Assembly (NCBI GenBank): GCA_002408105.1
Contig: DHQM01000191.1
Span: forward strand, 5,478-12,618
Origin: Gammaproteobacteria bacterium UBA5338
GTDB lineage: Bacteria; Pseudomonadota; Gammaproteobacteria; Pseudomonadales; UBA5862
Reading direction: 5' to 3'
Length of the DNA stretch: 7,141 nt
Numbering within the stretch: position 1 is the stretch's first letter; each line of letters opens with the position of its first letter. The notes below the pieces were generated by a model that saw only the letters and a program-made list of their open reading frames with translations, had not been told where the DNA came from and ran no database searches. Shown one piece after another: positions 1-6,311 of the stretch. The position numbers and the translations under genes are program-made.

Positions 1-373
1 AGATTCCGCTGAGAAAGCGGTGGATTTCGTTGCTGAGGTCACACCAGAGCTGGTGCGTGAGGCAGCGGTCGCCGCCTTGGCAATTGCCTCGGCCTCCGCA
101 GCTGGTGGCATCCACCGATTCGTTGACTGCATCGACAATGTCGGCGACCGCGATCTGTTCGGCATCGCGTGCGAGCAGGTATCCGCCCCCGGGCCCGCGA
201 ACACTGTTGACCAAGAGCCCGCGCCGCAGCTTTGCAAACAGCTGCTCCAGGTACGAGAGAGAAATCTCCTGGCGCGCAGAGATTTCAGCGAGACTTACAG
301 GGTTTTGTTGCGCGTGCAGCGCCAAATCCAGCATGGCGGTGACGGCGTATCGGCCTTTGGTGGTGAGGCGCAT
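1..373 (-). CDS. iscR: IscR, Rrf2-family [2Fe-2S] transcription regulator (3' end cut by window edge)
   Basis: Translating the minus strand from the ATG at 373 gives 124 residues that begin [20 protein letters not shown], the typical Rrf2/IscR start. The N-terminal winged helix (about residues 1-65) includes the SLAEIS and LSYLEQLF recognition-helix segments and the GPGGGYLL wing. The [2Fe-2S] ligands Cys92, Cys98, Cys104 and His107 fall at the same numbers as in E. coli IscR, so this is IscR and not a cluster-less relative. IscR senses Fe-S cluster status: the holo form represses the isc assembly operon at type 1 sites. A GGAGAAG ribosome site lies 7 bases before the ATG, and a type 1-like operator lies further upstream (436-460). 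The C-terminal tail is beyond the window; iscS, iscU and iscA are expected there but are not seen. Confidence 0.97.
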   Translation of the reverse strand, partial: MRLTTKGRYAVTAMLDLALHAQQNPVSLAEISARQEISLSYLEQLFAKLRRGLLVNSVRGPGGGYLLARDAEQIAVADIVDAVNESVDATSCGGRGNCQGGDRCLTHQLWCDLSNEIHRFLSGI

Positions 374-435
374 GGCTGGTCTTCTCCGCAGGAGTACAAC
401 AGGTTAGAGAGCGCAGCAAATTGGAGACGCGATAA

Positions 436-460
436 AATCCTGACAAAAATAGTCAACTAT
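436..460 (-). promoter_or_regulatory. IscR type 1 operator overlapping the iscR promoter
   Basis: On the minus strand the 25 bases read ATAGTTGACT, then ATTTTTG, then TCAGGATT. Compared by eye with the E. coli type 1 IscR consensus as I recall it (ATASYYGACTR, then WWWYAGTC, then RRSTAT), 22 of 25 positions agree. The TTGACT at 456-451 also makes a near-perfect -35 box; a weak -10 (TATCGC, 434-429) lies 16 bases downstream. This gives an autorepressed iscR promoter about 60 bases before the iscR ATG. The site overlaps the stop codon of cysE at 453-455, so iscR can be controlled separately from trmJ-cysE. The operator match is strong; the -10 assignment is uncertain. Confidence 0.85.
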
Positions 461-1295
461 GTCCAGCGCCCTTCCGGGCCTCCTCGGGCACGCGCGACTC
501 GGCGGCCGCGGCATCTCCATCCTGCTCGGCGGTATCTGTGAGTTCGATCAGCGCGTCTTCGATGTCAGGAAGCCGCTCCGCGCAGTAGTCGCTGCCAAGT
601 TCGCGCAAGGCCTCGCACATGCCGTTGACCTTTTCGTCGATGGCGTGCACGTGGGTGAGCAGCGCGTGGATCGACTTGGCCACAGGGTCTGGCACCTCGC
701 GCCCGAGCCCGTAGGCATCGAATCCGTACTTGCGGCGGATGGCTTCGCGCTGTTCTGGCGAGACCTGTTGCTCGTCCAAAGGCTGGGGCTGAATCAGCCG
801 CCCGGGCACGCCCACCACGGTGGTTGCTTCCGGCACATCCTTGGTGACCACGGCATTGGAACCAACGCGCGCGCCGTCGCCGATGCGGATGGGTCCCAAC
901 ACCTTGGCCCCCGCCCCTACCACCACGTCGTTGCCGAGTGTGGGGTGGCGTTTGCCGGCTTCCCAGCTGGTGCCTCCCAGGGTCACGCCATGGTACAGGG
1001 TGCAGTCGTCGCCAATCTCGGCGGTCTCGCCGATCACCACACCCATGCCATGGTCAATGAAAAACCGCCGGCCGATGATCGCGCCTGGGTGAATTTCGAT
1101 GCCTGTGAGCCAGCGCGCCAAGGTGGAGCAGAACCGCCCAAGCCACTTGCAGTTGTGGGTCCACAGCCAATGGTTGGCGCGGTGCAAGAGCACCGCATGA
1201 AACCCTGGGTAGCAGGTGACAACCTCAAACAGGTTGCGCGCTGCGGGGTCGCGCTGAAAGACGACGTCGATTTCTGCTTTGAGTGTCTTGAACAT
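453..1295 (-). CDS. cysE: Serine O-acetyltransferase (short CysE/EpsC type)
   Basis: A 280-residue protein. CysE transfers acetyl from acetyl-CoA to L-serine, giving O-acetylserine for cysteine synthesis in the cytoplasm. Residues about 65-170 form the left-handed beta-helix of hexapeptide repeats ([50 protein letters not shown]). Catalytic-type residues are visible in FIDHGMG (Asp81, His82) and KRHP (His117). The N terminus is short and lacks the long helical domain of E. coli CysE, like the Pseudomonas-type enzyme. The C-terminal tail (about 172-280) is acidic and ends GHS, without the terminal Ile that docks into CysK in E. coli. The open frame extends 83 codons further upstream into trmJ, but the ATG at 1295 fits the family start ([10 protein letters not shown]) and follows trmJ by 17 bases with a GAGAGA ribosome site. 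Probably cotranscribed with trmJ. Confidence 0.96.
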   Translation of the reverse strand: MFKTLKAEIDVVFQRDPAARNLFEVVTCYPGFHAVLLHRANHWLWTHNCKWLGRFCSTLARWLTGIEIHPGAIIGRRFFIDHGMGVVIGETAEIGDDCTLYHGVTLGGTSWEAGKRHPTLGNDVVVGAGAKVLGPIRIGDGARVGSNAVVTKDVPEATTVVGVPGRLIQPQPLDEQQVSPEQREAIRRKYGFDAYGLGREVPDPVAKSIHALLTHVHAIDEKVNGMCEALRELGSDYCAERLPDIEDALIELTDTAEQDGDAAAAESRVPEEARKGAGHS

Positions 1296-1312
1296 TGGGC
1301 TCTCTCGCCAGA

Positions 1313-2056
1313 CTAGGGCGCCGAATCGGTCTGCGAACCGATGCGCGCCTGCACCGCGGTCAACATCCCGCGCACTATCGCCACCTCCATGCGGTCTGGG
1401 GCAACCCGCATCATCAACCGGCGCAACCGGGTGAGTACCTGTCGGGGGTTGTCCGGGTCGAAAAAATTCAACTGAAGCAAGGTGTCCTCCAGATGCGCGA
1501 ACATGCGCTCCAGGTCCGCACTCGAGGCGGGTTCGACATCCCATTCTTGAGCCGACTGGTCCGCTGCACTGCTGGCCAGTGCTGCCATGCGCAGTTCATA
1601 GCACAGCACCTGCACCGCCGCTGCCAAGTTCAGGGAGCTGTAGTCAGGGTTGGTGGGGATGTGCACATGTGCATGGCAGCGGTGCAACTCTTCGTTGCTG
1701 AGGCCGGTGCGTTCGCGCCCGAACAGAATCGCGGTGCGGCCCGGTTGCGCCTCGCGCACCCGCTCCGCGGCAGCGCGTGGATCGACCAGTGGCCAGGGAA
1801 TGCGGCGTTCGCGGGCGCTGGTGCCAATCACCAACTGACAGTCTCCAATGGCGTCGTCCAGGCTGTCGACCACGCGCGCGCTTGTCAGAAGATCCGAGGC
1901 CCCTGCAGCCCGGGCCTCGGCGTCCGGGTCGGGAAACCGCTGCGGGCGCACCAGCACCAGGTCACCGAGCGCCATGTTCTTCATTGCACGCGCTGCCCCG
2001 CCAATGTTGCCGGGATGGGAGGTTTCGACCAGTACAATGCGCACGTTCGAAAGCAT
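1313..2056 (-). CDS. trmJ: tRNA (cytidine/uridine-2'-O-)-methyltransferase TrmJ
   Basis: A 247-residue SPOUT-family methyltransferase, close to E. coli TrmJ (246 residues). TrmJ methylates the ribose 2'-O at position 32 of several tRNAs using S-adenosylmethionine. Family motifs are clear: [18 protein letters not shown] near the N terminus, [12 protein letters not shown] in the middle, [15 protein letters not shown], and the cofactor-knot segment [20 protein letters not shown]-terminal helical region follows. The ATG at 2056 matches the family start ([13 protein letters not shown]) and has AAGG about 8 bases upstream; the frame is open to 2167, but that extension is not conserved-looking. cysE starts 17 bases after the stop. 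trmJ is divergent from suhB across a 166-base gap, the same arrangement as in E. coli and Pseudomonas. Confidence 0.95.
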   Translation of the reverse strand: MLSNVRIVLVETSHPGNIGGAARAMKNMALGDLVLVRPQRFPDPDAEARAAGASDLLTSARVVDSLDDAIGDCQLVIGTSARERRIPWPLVDPRAAAERVREAQPGRTAILFGRERTGLSNEELHRCHAHVHIPTNPDYSSLNLAAAVQVLCYELRMAALASSAADQSAQEWDVEPASSADLERMFAHLEDTLLQLNFFDPDNPRQVLTRLRRLMMRVAPDRMEVAIVRGMLTAVQARIGSQTDSAP

Positions 2057-2090
2057 GAAGGGACCTTGGGTGGATGCCGAATGGCGCGCT

Positions 2091-2099
2091 ATGGTAGCA
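2091..2099 (-). promoter_or_regulatory. Possible extended -10 promoter for trmJ-cysE
   Basis: On the minus strand TGCTACCAT reads as TGn plus a -10-like hexamer (TACCAT, four of six to consensus), about 35 bases upstream of the trmJ ATG. No convincing -35 is seen. This is only a candidate, chosen because the divergent gap must hold a leftward promoter. Confidence 0.35.
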
Positions 2100-2178
2100 A
2101 AGCGCTCTGCCCGGCCCCATGCCACAAACCATTCAGCACCCTCCACCACCCGCGACCAACAAGGCACGCGCAGTACTT

Positions 2179-2187
2179 TGGTATGAT
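2179..2187 (+). promoter_or_regulatory. Extended -10 promoter for suhB
   Basis: TGGTATGAT is an extended -10 element (TGn plus TATGAT, five of six to consensus), 35 bases upstream of the suhB ATG, with the expected start of transcription near 2194. A -35 box is poor, as is usual for extended -10 promoters. The leader just before the suhB ATG (CCCATAGCCTTCTTC) has no clear Shine-Dalgarno sequence. Confidence 0.65.
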
Positions 2188-2222
2188 ACTCGCCCCCTCA
2201 GCCAGTACCCATAGCCTTCTTC

Positions 2223-3068
2223 ATGCATCCGTTTCTCAACACCGCGGTTCGCGCCGCACGCCGTGCCGGCGACCGCATTGCCCAGGCCGTCGATCGACTG
2301 GACCTGGTCAAGGTGGACCAAAAGGCCCCCAATGACTTTGTTTCCGATATCGATCGTCAAGCCGAAGCGCTGATCATCGATGGCCTCAGGCGCGCGTACC
2401 CTGAACACGGATTCCTCGGTGAAGAAGGCGGACTGATCGAAGGCACCGGTGCCGGAAAGGAGCATGTCTGGATCATCGACCCCATCGATGGCACCACCAA
2501 CTTTCTACACGGGATTCCGCATTTCGCGGTGTCCATCGCGCTGCGCATCAAAGGCCAGGTTGAACATGGCGTGGTGCTGGACCCCATCAAGCGAGAGGAG
2601 TTCACCGCCAGCCGGGGGGGCGGTGCAAGCCTGAATGGCAAACGCATCCGTGTCAGCCAGTGCAAGGGCCTGCAGAGCGCCCTGGTGGCCACTGGCATCC
2701 CCTTTCGCAACCACACCGACATGGAACGGCCGCGCATTGACAGCTACTTTCGCGCCCTGCGCGCTGTCGCCGATGCCACCACCGGTGTGCGCCGCGCCGG
2801 ATCAGCGGCGCTGGACCTGGCCTATGTGGCGGCCGGGCGCTACGACGCCTACTGGGAGTACGGCATCAAGGAGTGGGACATCGCCGCCGGTGCCTTGATG
2901 GTGCAGGAAGCCGGCGGGCTGGTGAGTGACCACAGCGGCGGCAATGGCTACCGCACCGGGGGTGAAATTCTATGCGGAGCACCCAAGTGCCACTTGGCAC
3001 TATTGGAAGTGCTGCGCGAGTCGCGCAACCCCCAGACCACCTCGCCCAGCCCCAACCGCAAGGGGTAA
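2223..3068 (+). CDS. suhB: Inositol-1-monophosphatase family protein SuhB
   Basis: A 281-residue member of the FIG/IMPase phosphatase fold (E. coli SuhB is 267). Metal-binding motifs are complete: GEEGG (Glu67, Glu68), WIIDPIDGTTNF (Asp86, Asp89, Thr91) and EWDIAAG (Asp219). These predict Mg-dependent hydrolysis of inositol monophosphate-like substrates. In E. coli, SuhB also works in rRNA transcription antitermination with Nus factors; whether this one does cannot be read from the sequence. The ATG at 2223 fits the family start (MHPFLNTAVRAAR) and is the first in-frame start after the promoter at 2179. The last 15 or so residues (PQTTSPSPNRKG) are a low-complexity extension. It is divergent from trmJ, as in Pseudomonas, and precedes nth by 42 bases, probably in one transcript. 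Confidence 0.95.
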   Translation: MHPFLNTAVRAARRAGDRIAQAVDRLDLVKVDQKAPNDFVSDIDRQAEALIIDGLRRAYPEHGFLGEEGGLIEGTGAGKEHVWIIDPIDGTTNFLHGIPHFAVSIALRIKGQVEHGVVLDPIKREEFTASRGGGASLNGKRIRVSQCKGLQSALVATGIPFRNHTDMERPRIDSYFRALRAVADATTGVRRAGSAALDLAYVAAGRYDAYWEYGIKEWDIAAGALMVQEAGGLVSDHSGGNGYRTGGEILCGAPKCHLALLEVLRESRNPQTTSPSPNRKG

Positions 3069-3110
3069 TGCCTTGGCTGGTGCGAAGCCGCCTGCTTTCC
3101 GGGCTCGCCG

Positions 3111-3809
3111 ATGAATGCGGCCAAACGGCGCGAGCTGTTCCAACGGTTGCGCGCCGATAACCCAAGCCCCACCACGGAGCTGGAATACGAGACGCCTTTT
3201 CAACTGCTGGCGGCGGTCTTGCTGTCCGCCCAGTCGACCGACAAAGGCGTGAACATCGCGACCCGCACCCTGTTCAAGGCTGCGCCCACCCCAGCGGCAA
3301 TGGTGTTCCTGGGTGTGGACGGGGTGAAGGAACACATCCAAACCATCGGCCTGTTCAACACCAAAGCGGCCAACCTGGTACGCACTGCTGAGCTGCTGCT
3401 GCAGCGCCACGGCGGTGAGGTGCCGGCGGACCGGGCTGCACTGGAAGCCTTGCCAGGCGTTGGCCGCAAAACCGCCAACGTGGTGCTGAACACCGCCTTT
3501 GGGGAACCCACCATGGCCGTGGACACACACATTTTCCGCGTGGCCAACCGCACGGGCCTTGGCCGGGGGAAAACCCCGCTGCAGGTGGAGCAGCGCCTGC
3601 TGAAAGCCGTGCCGGCGGAGTTTTTGCAGGACGCACACCACTGGTTAATCCTGCATGGGCGCTACACCTGCACCGCGCGGCGCCCGCGCTGCTGGGGCTG
3701 CTCTATTGCGGACCTGTGCGAATACCCGCTGTCCAAGCGGACCCAATGTGCCGAACAAGCTCCACCCAACCCTGTTGTAACCGCTTCGAACCCACGAAAC
3801 ACGAAATAA
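3111..3809 (+). CDS. nth: Endonuclease III (bifunctional DNA glycosylase/AP lyase)
   Basis: A 232-residue base-excision repair enzyme that removes oxidised pyrimidines and cleaves abasic sites. The helix-hairpin-helix motif is LPGVGRKTANVVLN (114-127), with catalytic Lys120 and, in VDTH, Asp138, both at E. coli numbering. The C-terminal [4Fe-4S] loop has C-x6-C-x2-C-x5-C at Cys187, 194, 197 and 203, again matching E. coli exactly. The N terminus (MNAAKRRELFQRL, then NPSPTTELEY) is typical, which supports the ATG at 3111 although no good ribosome site precedes it. The protein is about 20 residues longer than E. coli Nth (211), with a polar, probably disordered tail. It lies 42 bases after suhB and 23 bases before the thioesterase, so a suhB-nth-thioesterase transcript is likely. 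Confidence 0.97.
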   Translation: MNAAKRRELFQRLRADNPSPTTELEYETPFQLLAAVLLSAQSTDKGVNIATRTLFKAAPTPAAMVFLGVDGVKEHIQTIGLFNTKAANLVRTAELLLQRHGGEVPADRAALEALPGVGRKTANVVLNTAFGEPTMAVDTHIFRVANRTGLGRGKTPLQVEQRLLKAVPAEFLQDAHHWLILHGRYTCTARRPRCWGCSIADLCEYPLSKRTQCAEQAPPNPVVTASNPRNTK

Positions 3810-3832
3810 ACGAACCAAGGAACTGTCTGCCC

Positions 3833-4636
3833 ATGACCACTGCGCTGTTTGTCCGTGAGCATGACCTCTACGTGCCCCAAGCCAATGCCGCCGGCCCATG
3901 GGGCGGTGGCGCCCTGCACGGAGGCTCAACCGCTGGGCTGATCGCCCATGTGTTGGAGCTGGCCCGGCCGGACGAAGGCATGGTGCTTTCGCGCATCACC
4001 ATCGACTTGTTTCGGGTGGTGCCCTCACGACCTTTGCGGGCGGTGACCGAAGTGGTGCGGCCCGGTAAACGCATCCAGGTGGTACAGGCCTCGCTCTGGG
4101 ACGGGGATGTGGAGGTGTGCCGGGCCCTCGGACTGATGCTGCGGACTTCCGAGATCGCCCTGCCCACCCACGCCCCGACAGCCGCCGAAAAACCGCCTGG
4201 GCCCGATGGAATCGAGGCCACGAGCCTGCGCGGGTCAGTCGCTGATGCCGATGCCATGCGCCTGCCGCCCGGACTGCACACCACCATCGAAGTCAAGCGG
4301 GTGAGCGGAGAAATGGGCCGCGGCGCGGGCTGCGCATGGATTCGCGTGCCCGTTGAAGTGGTGGAAGGCGTGCCAATGACCCCAAGCGTGCGTGCGGCCA
4401 CTGTATCGGACTTTGGCAACGGCATCGGGCAACTTCACCTGCCTGATGGCTATGGCTTCATTAACGCCGACATCACCCTGCACCTGGCGCGCGAGCCTCA
4501 GGGCGAGTGGATCAACGTTGACGCCAAAACCATTGCCACAGCAGCAGGCCTCGGCACCGTGGAGACCCTTCTGTTTGATGCCGCGGGAGCCTTTGGCCAG
4601 GTGAGCCAGTCGATCCTCGCCAACCGGTTTGGCTAG
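3833..4636 (+). CDS. Acyl-CoA thioesterase-like double-hotdog protein
   Basis: A 267-residue protein that looks like two hotdog folds in tandem, of the thioesterase-like superfamily related to TesB. The first half has GPWGGGALHGG (21-31) followed by a helix, then the strand segment LSRITIDLFRVVP (52-64), a pattern typical of this group. The second half has SDFGNGIG (192-199), FINADITLHL (209-218), and a late AGAFGQVSQSIL (251-262). It would hydrolyse acyl-CoA thioesters in the cytoplasm; the chain length or substrate cannot be told. The ATG at 3833 follows AAGGAA (3817-3822) by 10 bases. The open frame starts further upstream at 3716 but would overlap nth, so the later start is preferred. It is last in the likely suhB-nth group and convergent with the integrase gene. 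Confidence 0.85.
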   Translation: MTTALFVREHDLYVPQANAAGPWGGGALHGGSTAGLIAHVLELARPDEGMVLSRITIDLFRVVPSRPLRAVTEVVRPGKRIQVVQASLWDGDVEVCRALGLMLRTSEIALPTHAPTAAEKPPGPDGIEATSLRGSVADADAMRLPPGLHTTIEVKRVSGEMGRGAGCAWIRVPVEVVEGVPMTPSVRAATVSDFGNGIGQLHLPDGYGFINADITLHLAREPQGEWINVDAKTIATAAGLGTVETLLFDAAGAFGQVSQSILANRFG

Positions 4637-4811
4637 CCTGCTCTGGCGGGCTGGCGGCTCAAGCCACCTGTATACGCAAAGCCCGCGGCACCTGCACCCT
4701 GGGTTCCGGGGCATGGCTTACTGGGTGTTGTCCGCTCCAACAGCCATGCCGCCGGGCGGACCGTTTCATCGCCTGGGTTGCTGCACAGCGTTGGAGCTGC
4801 CGGACTCTGTG
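4637..4811. other. Intergenic gap between convergent thioesterase and integrase genes
   Basis: This 175-base gap separates host genes from the integron. It holds no credible gene. A 7-bp stem (AGCCTGC, loop TCTG, GCGGGCT with one G-T pair; 4635-4652) starts inside the thioesterase stop codon but has no T-tract. A second inverted repeat lies at 4710-4750. Either could end transcription, probably with Rho, but neither is a canonical terminator. Confidence 0.6.
4710..4750. repeat. 9-bp perfect inverted repeat between convergent genes
   Basis: GGCATGGCT (4710-4718) and AGCCATGCC (4742-4750) are perfect complements around a 23-base loop. The loop holds a smaller nested stem (GTTG 4727-4730 with CAAC 4738-4741). 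It could be a bidirectional transcription stop or a remnant of the integron boundary. It does not fit attC: the ends do not match the GTTRRRY/RYYYAAC boxes. Confidence 0.55.
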
Positions 4812-6218
4812 TCAGCCCTCGAAATCCGCTGGGCTGACCACCGGCGGTAACCCCGGCCGGTTAAGCACATGGGTGTACACCATGGTGGTGGACACATCCG
4901 CATGGCCGAGCAACTCCTGCACTGTGCGGATGTCGTACCCTGCTTCCAGCAGGTGGGTGGCGAACGAGTGGCGCAGCGCGTGACTGTTCACCTGCTTGGG
5001 AATGCCCGTTTCATTCGCGGCCTTTTTGATGGCGCGCTGCAGGGAGTTCTCGTGCAGATGGTGGCGCCGGGTGATGGCCTCGCGGGGGTCAGTTGACAAG
5101 CGCGCAGAGGGAAACACGTATTGCCACCCCCATTCAGCTGCCGCGTTGGGGTACTTCACCGCCAAGGCGTGCGGCAAATGTACCTGGCCAAACCCAGCGT
5201 TTAGGTCATCCTGATGGAGGGCGTGTACCTGCCCGAGGTGGATTTTGAGCGCACCCGCGTAGCGGCGCGGCAGCGGCACCACACGGTCTTTGTTGCCTTT
5301 GCCATCGCGCACCACAATGGTGCCATAGCTGAAATCCAAATCTTTCACCCGCAGGCGCACACACTCCATCAAGCGCATGCCAGTGCCATACATCAGCCCT
5401 GCCATCAGGGCATACACGCCGTCCATCGCGTCCAACAGCCTGGCAACCTCTGCCCGACTCATCACCACGGGCAGGCGCTTCGCCCGCTTGGCACGGGCAA
5501 AGTCCATGTTCGGCAACGGCCGGCCCAACACCTCCCGGAAGAAAAAAACCAATGAGGTGAGTGCCAGGTTCTGGGTGCTGGGGCTTACATTGCGCCGTAC
5601 TGCCAAATCGGAAAGGAACGCCTCAACTTCCTGTATGCCGAGGGTTTGCGGGTCTGCATCGGGGAACCGGCGCAGCAGACGCTCCACCCAATGCCGATAG
5701 GTTCGCTCTGTGCGAATGGAGTACTGGCGCACACGAATCGCTTCCACAAGCCGATCCAACAACGGCGCGAACACCTCGGGTGGACTTGCGGCGCCTTCAG
5801 GATGGCCCACAGGGAGACCTTGTGGTTGGCGCGCTATGGTCGGGTGGTCGCTTGGCAAGGCCTTGGCTGCATTGCGCCAGTAGGCCCAGTCAAAATCTGA
5901 AGCCCAAGGGAGGGCGCCGACATCCACCAGCAGAACCTCGATGGCTTGTACGCACTGGCGGAACTGCCAATCTCTGAGCGCCCCGCTGCGGCTTGCCTGG
6001 CTAAAAAAGGCTGAAACATCGGCTGGCTCAGCCGCCTTCAACCCGCGGCCGCTGTCTTGCAGCGTCGAAATGAACCCTTGCGCGTGTCGCACCAGCCAGG
6101 GCCTTGCGCCCTCCGGCACATTTCTGTCTAGTAAGGCATCAAAGTAGCGCTGCCACCCGGTGGGAGGGGTGACGTCCCGCGTACTCGCTTGTTCTATCGG
6201 AGTATTTACAACATTCAT
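4812..6218 (-). CDS. intI: Integron integrase IntI with extra N-terminal domain
   Basis: A 468-residue tyrosine recombinase that inserts and excises cassettes at attI and attC. Catalytic residues are Arg282 (YGTGMRLME), Lys307 (GKGNKDR), His413 and Arg416 ([12 protein letters not shown]), His439 ([10 protein letters not shown]) and Tyr448 (VYTHV). Each sits exactly 136 residues after its IntI1 counterpart (R146, K171, H277, R280, H303, Y312), so the core aligns without net gaps. The IntI-specific insertion that grips folded attC is present ([20 protein letters not shown], 351-370, then [13 protein letters not shown]). The usual core-binding domain starts near residue 154 ([21 protein letters not shown]). 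Residues 1-150 are additional: a helical block ([55 protein letters not shown]) that resembles a second SAM-like core-binding module found in other long environmental integrases. No frameshift or missing residue is seen, so it should be active. The start at 6218 lacks a strong ribosome site. Confidence 0.95.
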   Translation of the reverse strand: MNVVNTPIEQASTRDVTPPTGWQRYFDALLDRNVPEGARPWLVRHAQGFISTLQDSGRGLKAAEPADVSAFFSQASRSGALRDWQFRQCVQAIEVLLVDVGALPWASDFDWAYWRNAAKALPSDHPTIARQPQGLPVGHPEGAASPPEVFAPLLDRLVEAIRVRQYSIRTERTYRHWVERLLRRFPDADPQTLGIQEVEAFLSDLAVRRNVSPSTQNLALTSLVFFFREVLGRPLPNMDFARAKRAKRLPVVMSRAEVARLLDAMDGVYALMAGLMYGTGMRLMECVRLRVKDLDFSYGTIVVRDGKGNKDRVVPLPRRYAGALKIHLGQVHALHQDDLNAGFGQVHLPHALAVKYPNAAAEWGWQYVFPSARLSTDPREAITRRHHLHENSLQRAIKKAANETGIPKQVNSHALRHSFATHLLEAGYDIRTVQELLGHADVSTTMVYTHVLNRPGLPPVVSPADFEG

Positions 6219-6231
6219 AGAAACGCGATGC

Positions 6232-6264
6232 TATCCCGCTAGATGGATTCTGTCTAGCTGGGTA
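6232..6264. promoter_or_regulatory. Dyad-symmetric element between intI and first cassette
   Basis: GCTAGA (6238-6243) and TCTAGC (6253-6258) form a perfect inverted repeat with a 9-base spacer. The symmetry continues outward past one mismatch through CC/GG and TA/TA pairs, so 10 of 12 base pairs agree across 33 bases. It lies 14-46 bases upstream of the intI ATG and abuts a TATGAT -10-like hexamer (6263-6268) facing the cassettes. It could be an operator controlling intI and/or the cassette promoter, or a structured part of attI. It is not a LexA box: CTGT at 6250 has no ACAG partner. Confidence 0.55.
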
Positions 6265-6283
6265 TGATCACAATCCGTATAGT
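6263..6283 (+). promoter_or_regulatory. Candidate cassette promoter (Pc) -10 elements
   Basis: Two -10-like hexamers face the cassettes: TATGAT (6263-6268) and TATAGT (6278-6283, five of six to consensus). The first shares GGTATGAT with the suhB promoter. Neither has a good -35. Integrons normally carry a Pc here, and the second would start transcription about 20 bases before the fos start codon. Which one works, if either, cannot be decided from sequence. Confidence 0.4.
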
Positions 6284-6295
6284 TAACTGTTATGT
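6282..6295 (+). other. attI: attI core with recombination point G/TTATGT
   Basis: The sequence GTTAACTGTTATGT holds an inverted AAC box next to a GTT core box. Recombination is expected between G6289 and T6290. The cassette-derived bases TTATGT match the outer R'' box of the attC at the other end of the cassette (ACATAAC at 6715-6721, whose complement is GTTATGT), which fixes this boundary well. The core deviates from GTTRRRY at its fifth base (T). The left extent of attI is not visible by eye and probably includes part of the dyad at 6232-6264. Confidence 0.72.
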
Positions 6296-6300
6296 TTGCT

Positions 6301-6307
6301 AAGGAAA
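6301..6307 (+). promoter_or_regulatory. Ribosome binding site fixing the GTG start of fos
   Basis: AAGGAAA ends 4 bases before GTG at 6312 (AGGA is 6 bases away). An in-frame TAA at 6300-6302 rules out any start further upstream, and the next residues (LRGLNH) match the FosA start, so GTG is the start codon. The cassette thus carries its own ribosome site. Confidence 0.75.
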
Positions 6308-6311
6308 GTCT

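Noticed and set aside
459..1316. Long plus-strand open frame of 285 codons
   Set aside because: It lies antisense to cysE, which has complete family motifs. Long shadow frames are expected in GC-rich coding DNA, and the translation resembles no family I know.
1295..2335. Plus-strand open frame of 346 codons
   Set aside because: Antisense to trmJ and running into suhB in the wrong frame; the product is low-complexity and rich in His, Arg and Gln, as a shadow would be.
3000..3641. Minus-strand open frame of 213 codons
   Set aside because: Antisense to nth, whose catalytic and Fe-S residues are all intact.
3716..3832. Upstream start for the thioesterase at 3716
   Set aside because: It would overlap nth by about 94 bases and add a non-conserved stretch; the ATG at 3833 has a ribosome site and fits the family start.
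4635..4652. Rho-independent terminator after the thioesterase
   Set aside because: The stem is acceptable but there is no run of T after it on either strand.
6250..6268. LexA box in the intI promoter region
   Set aside because: CTGT is present but no ACAG half-site occurs at the required spacing.
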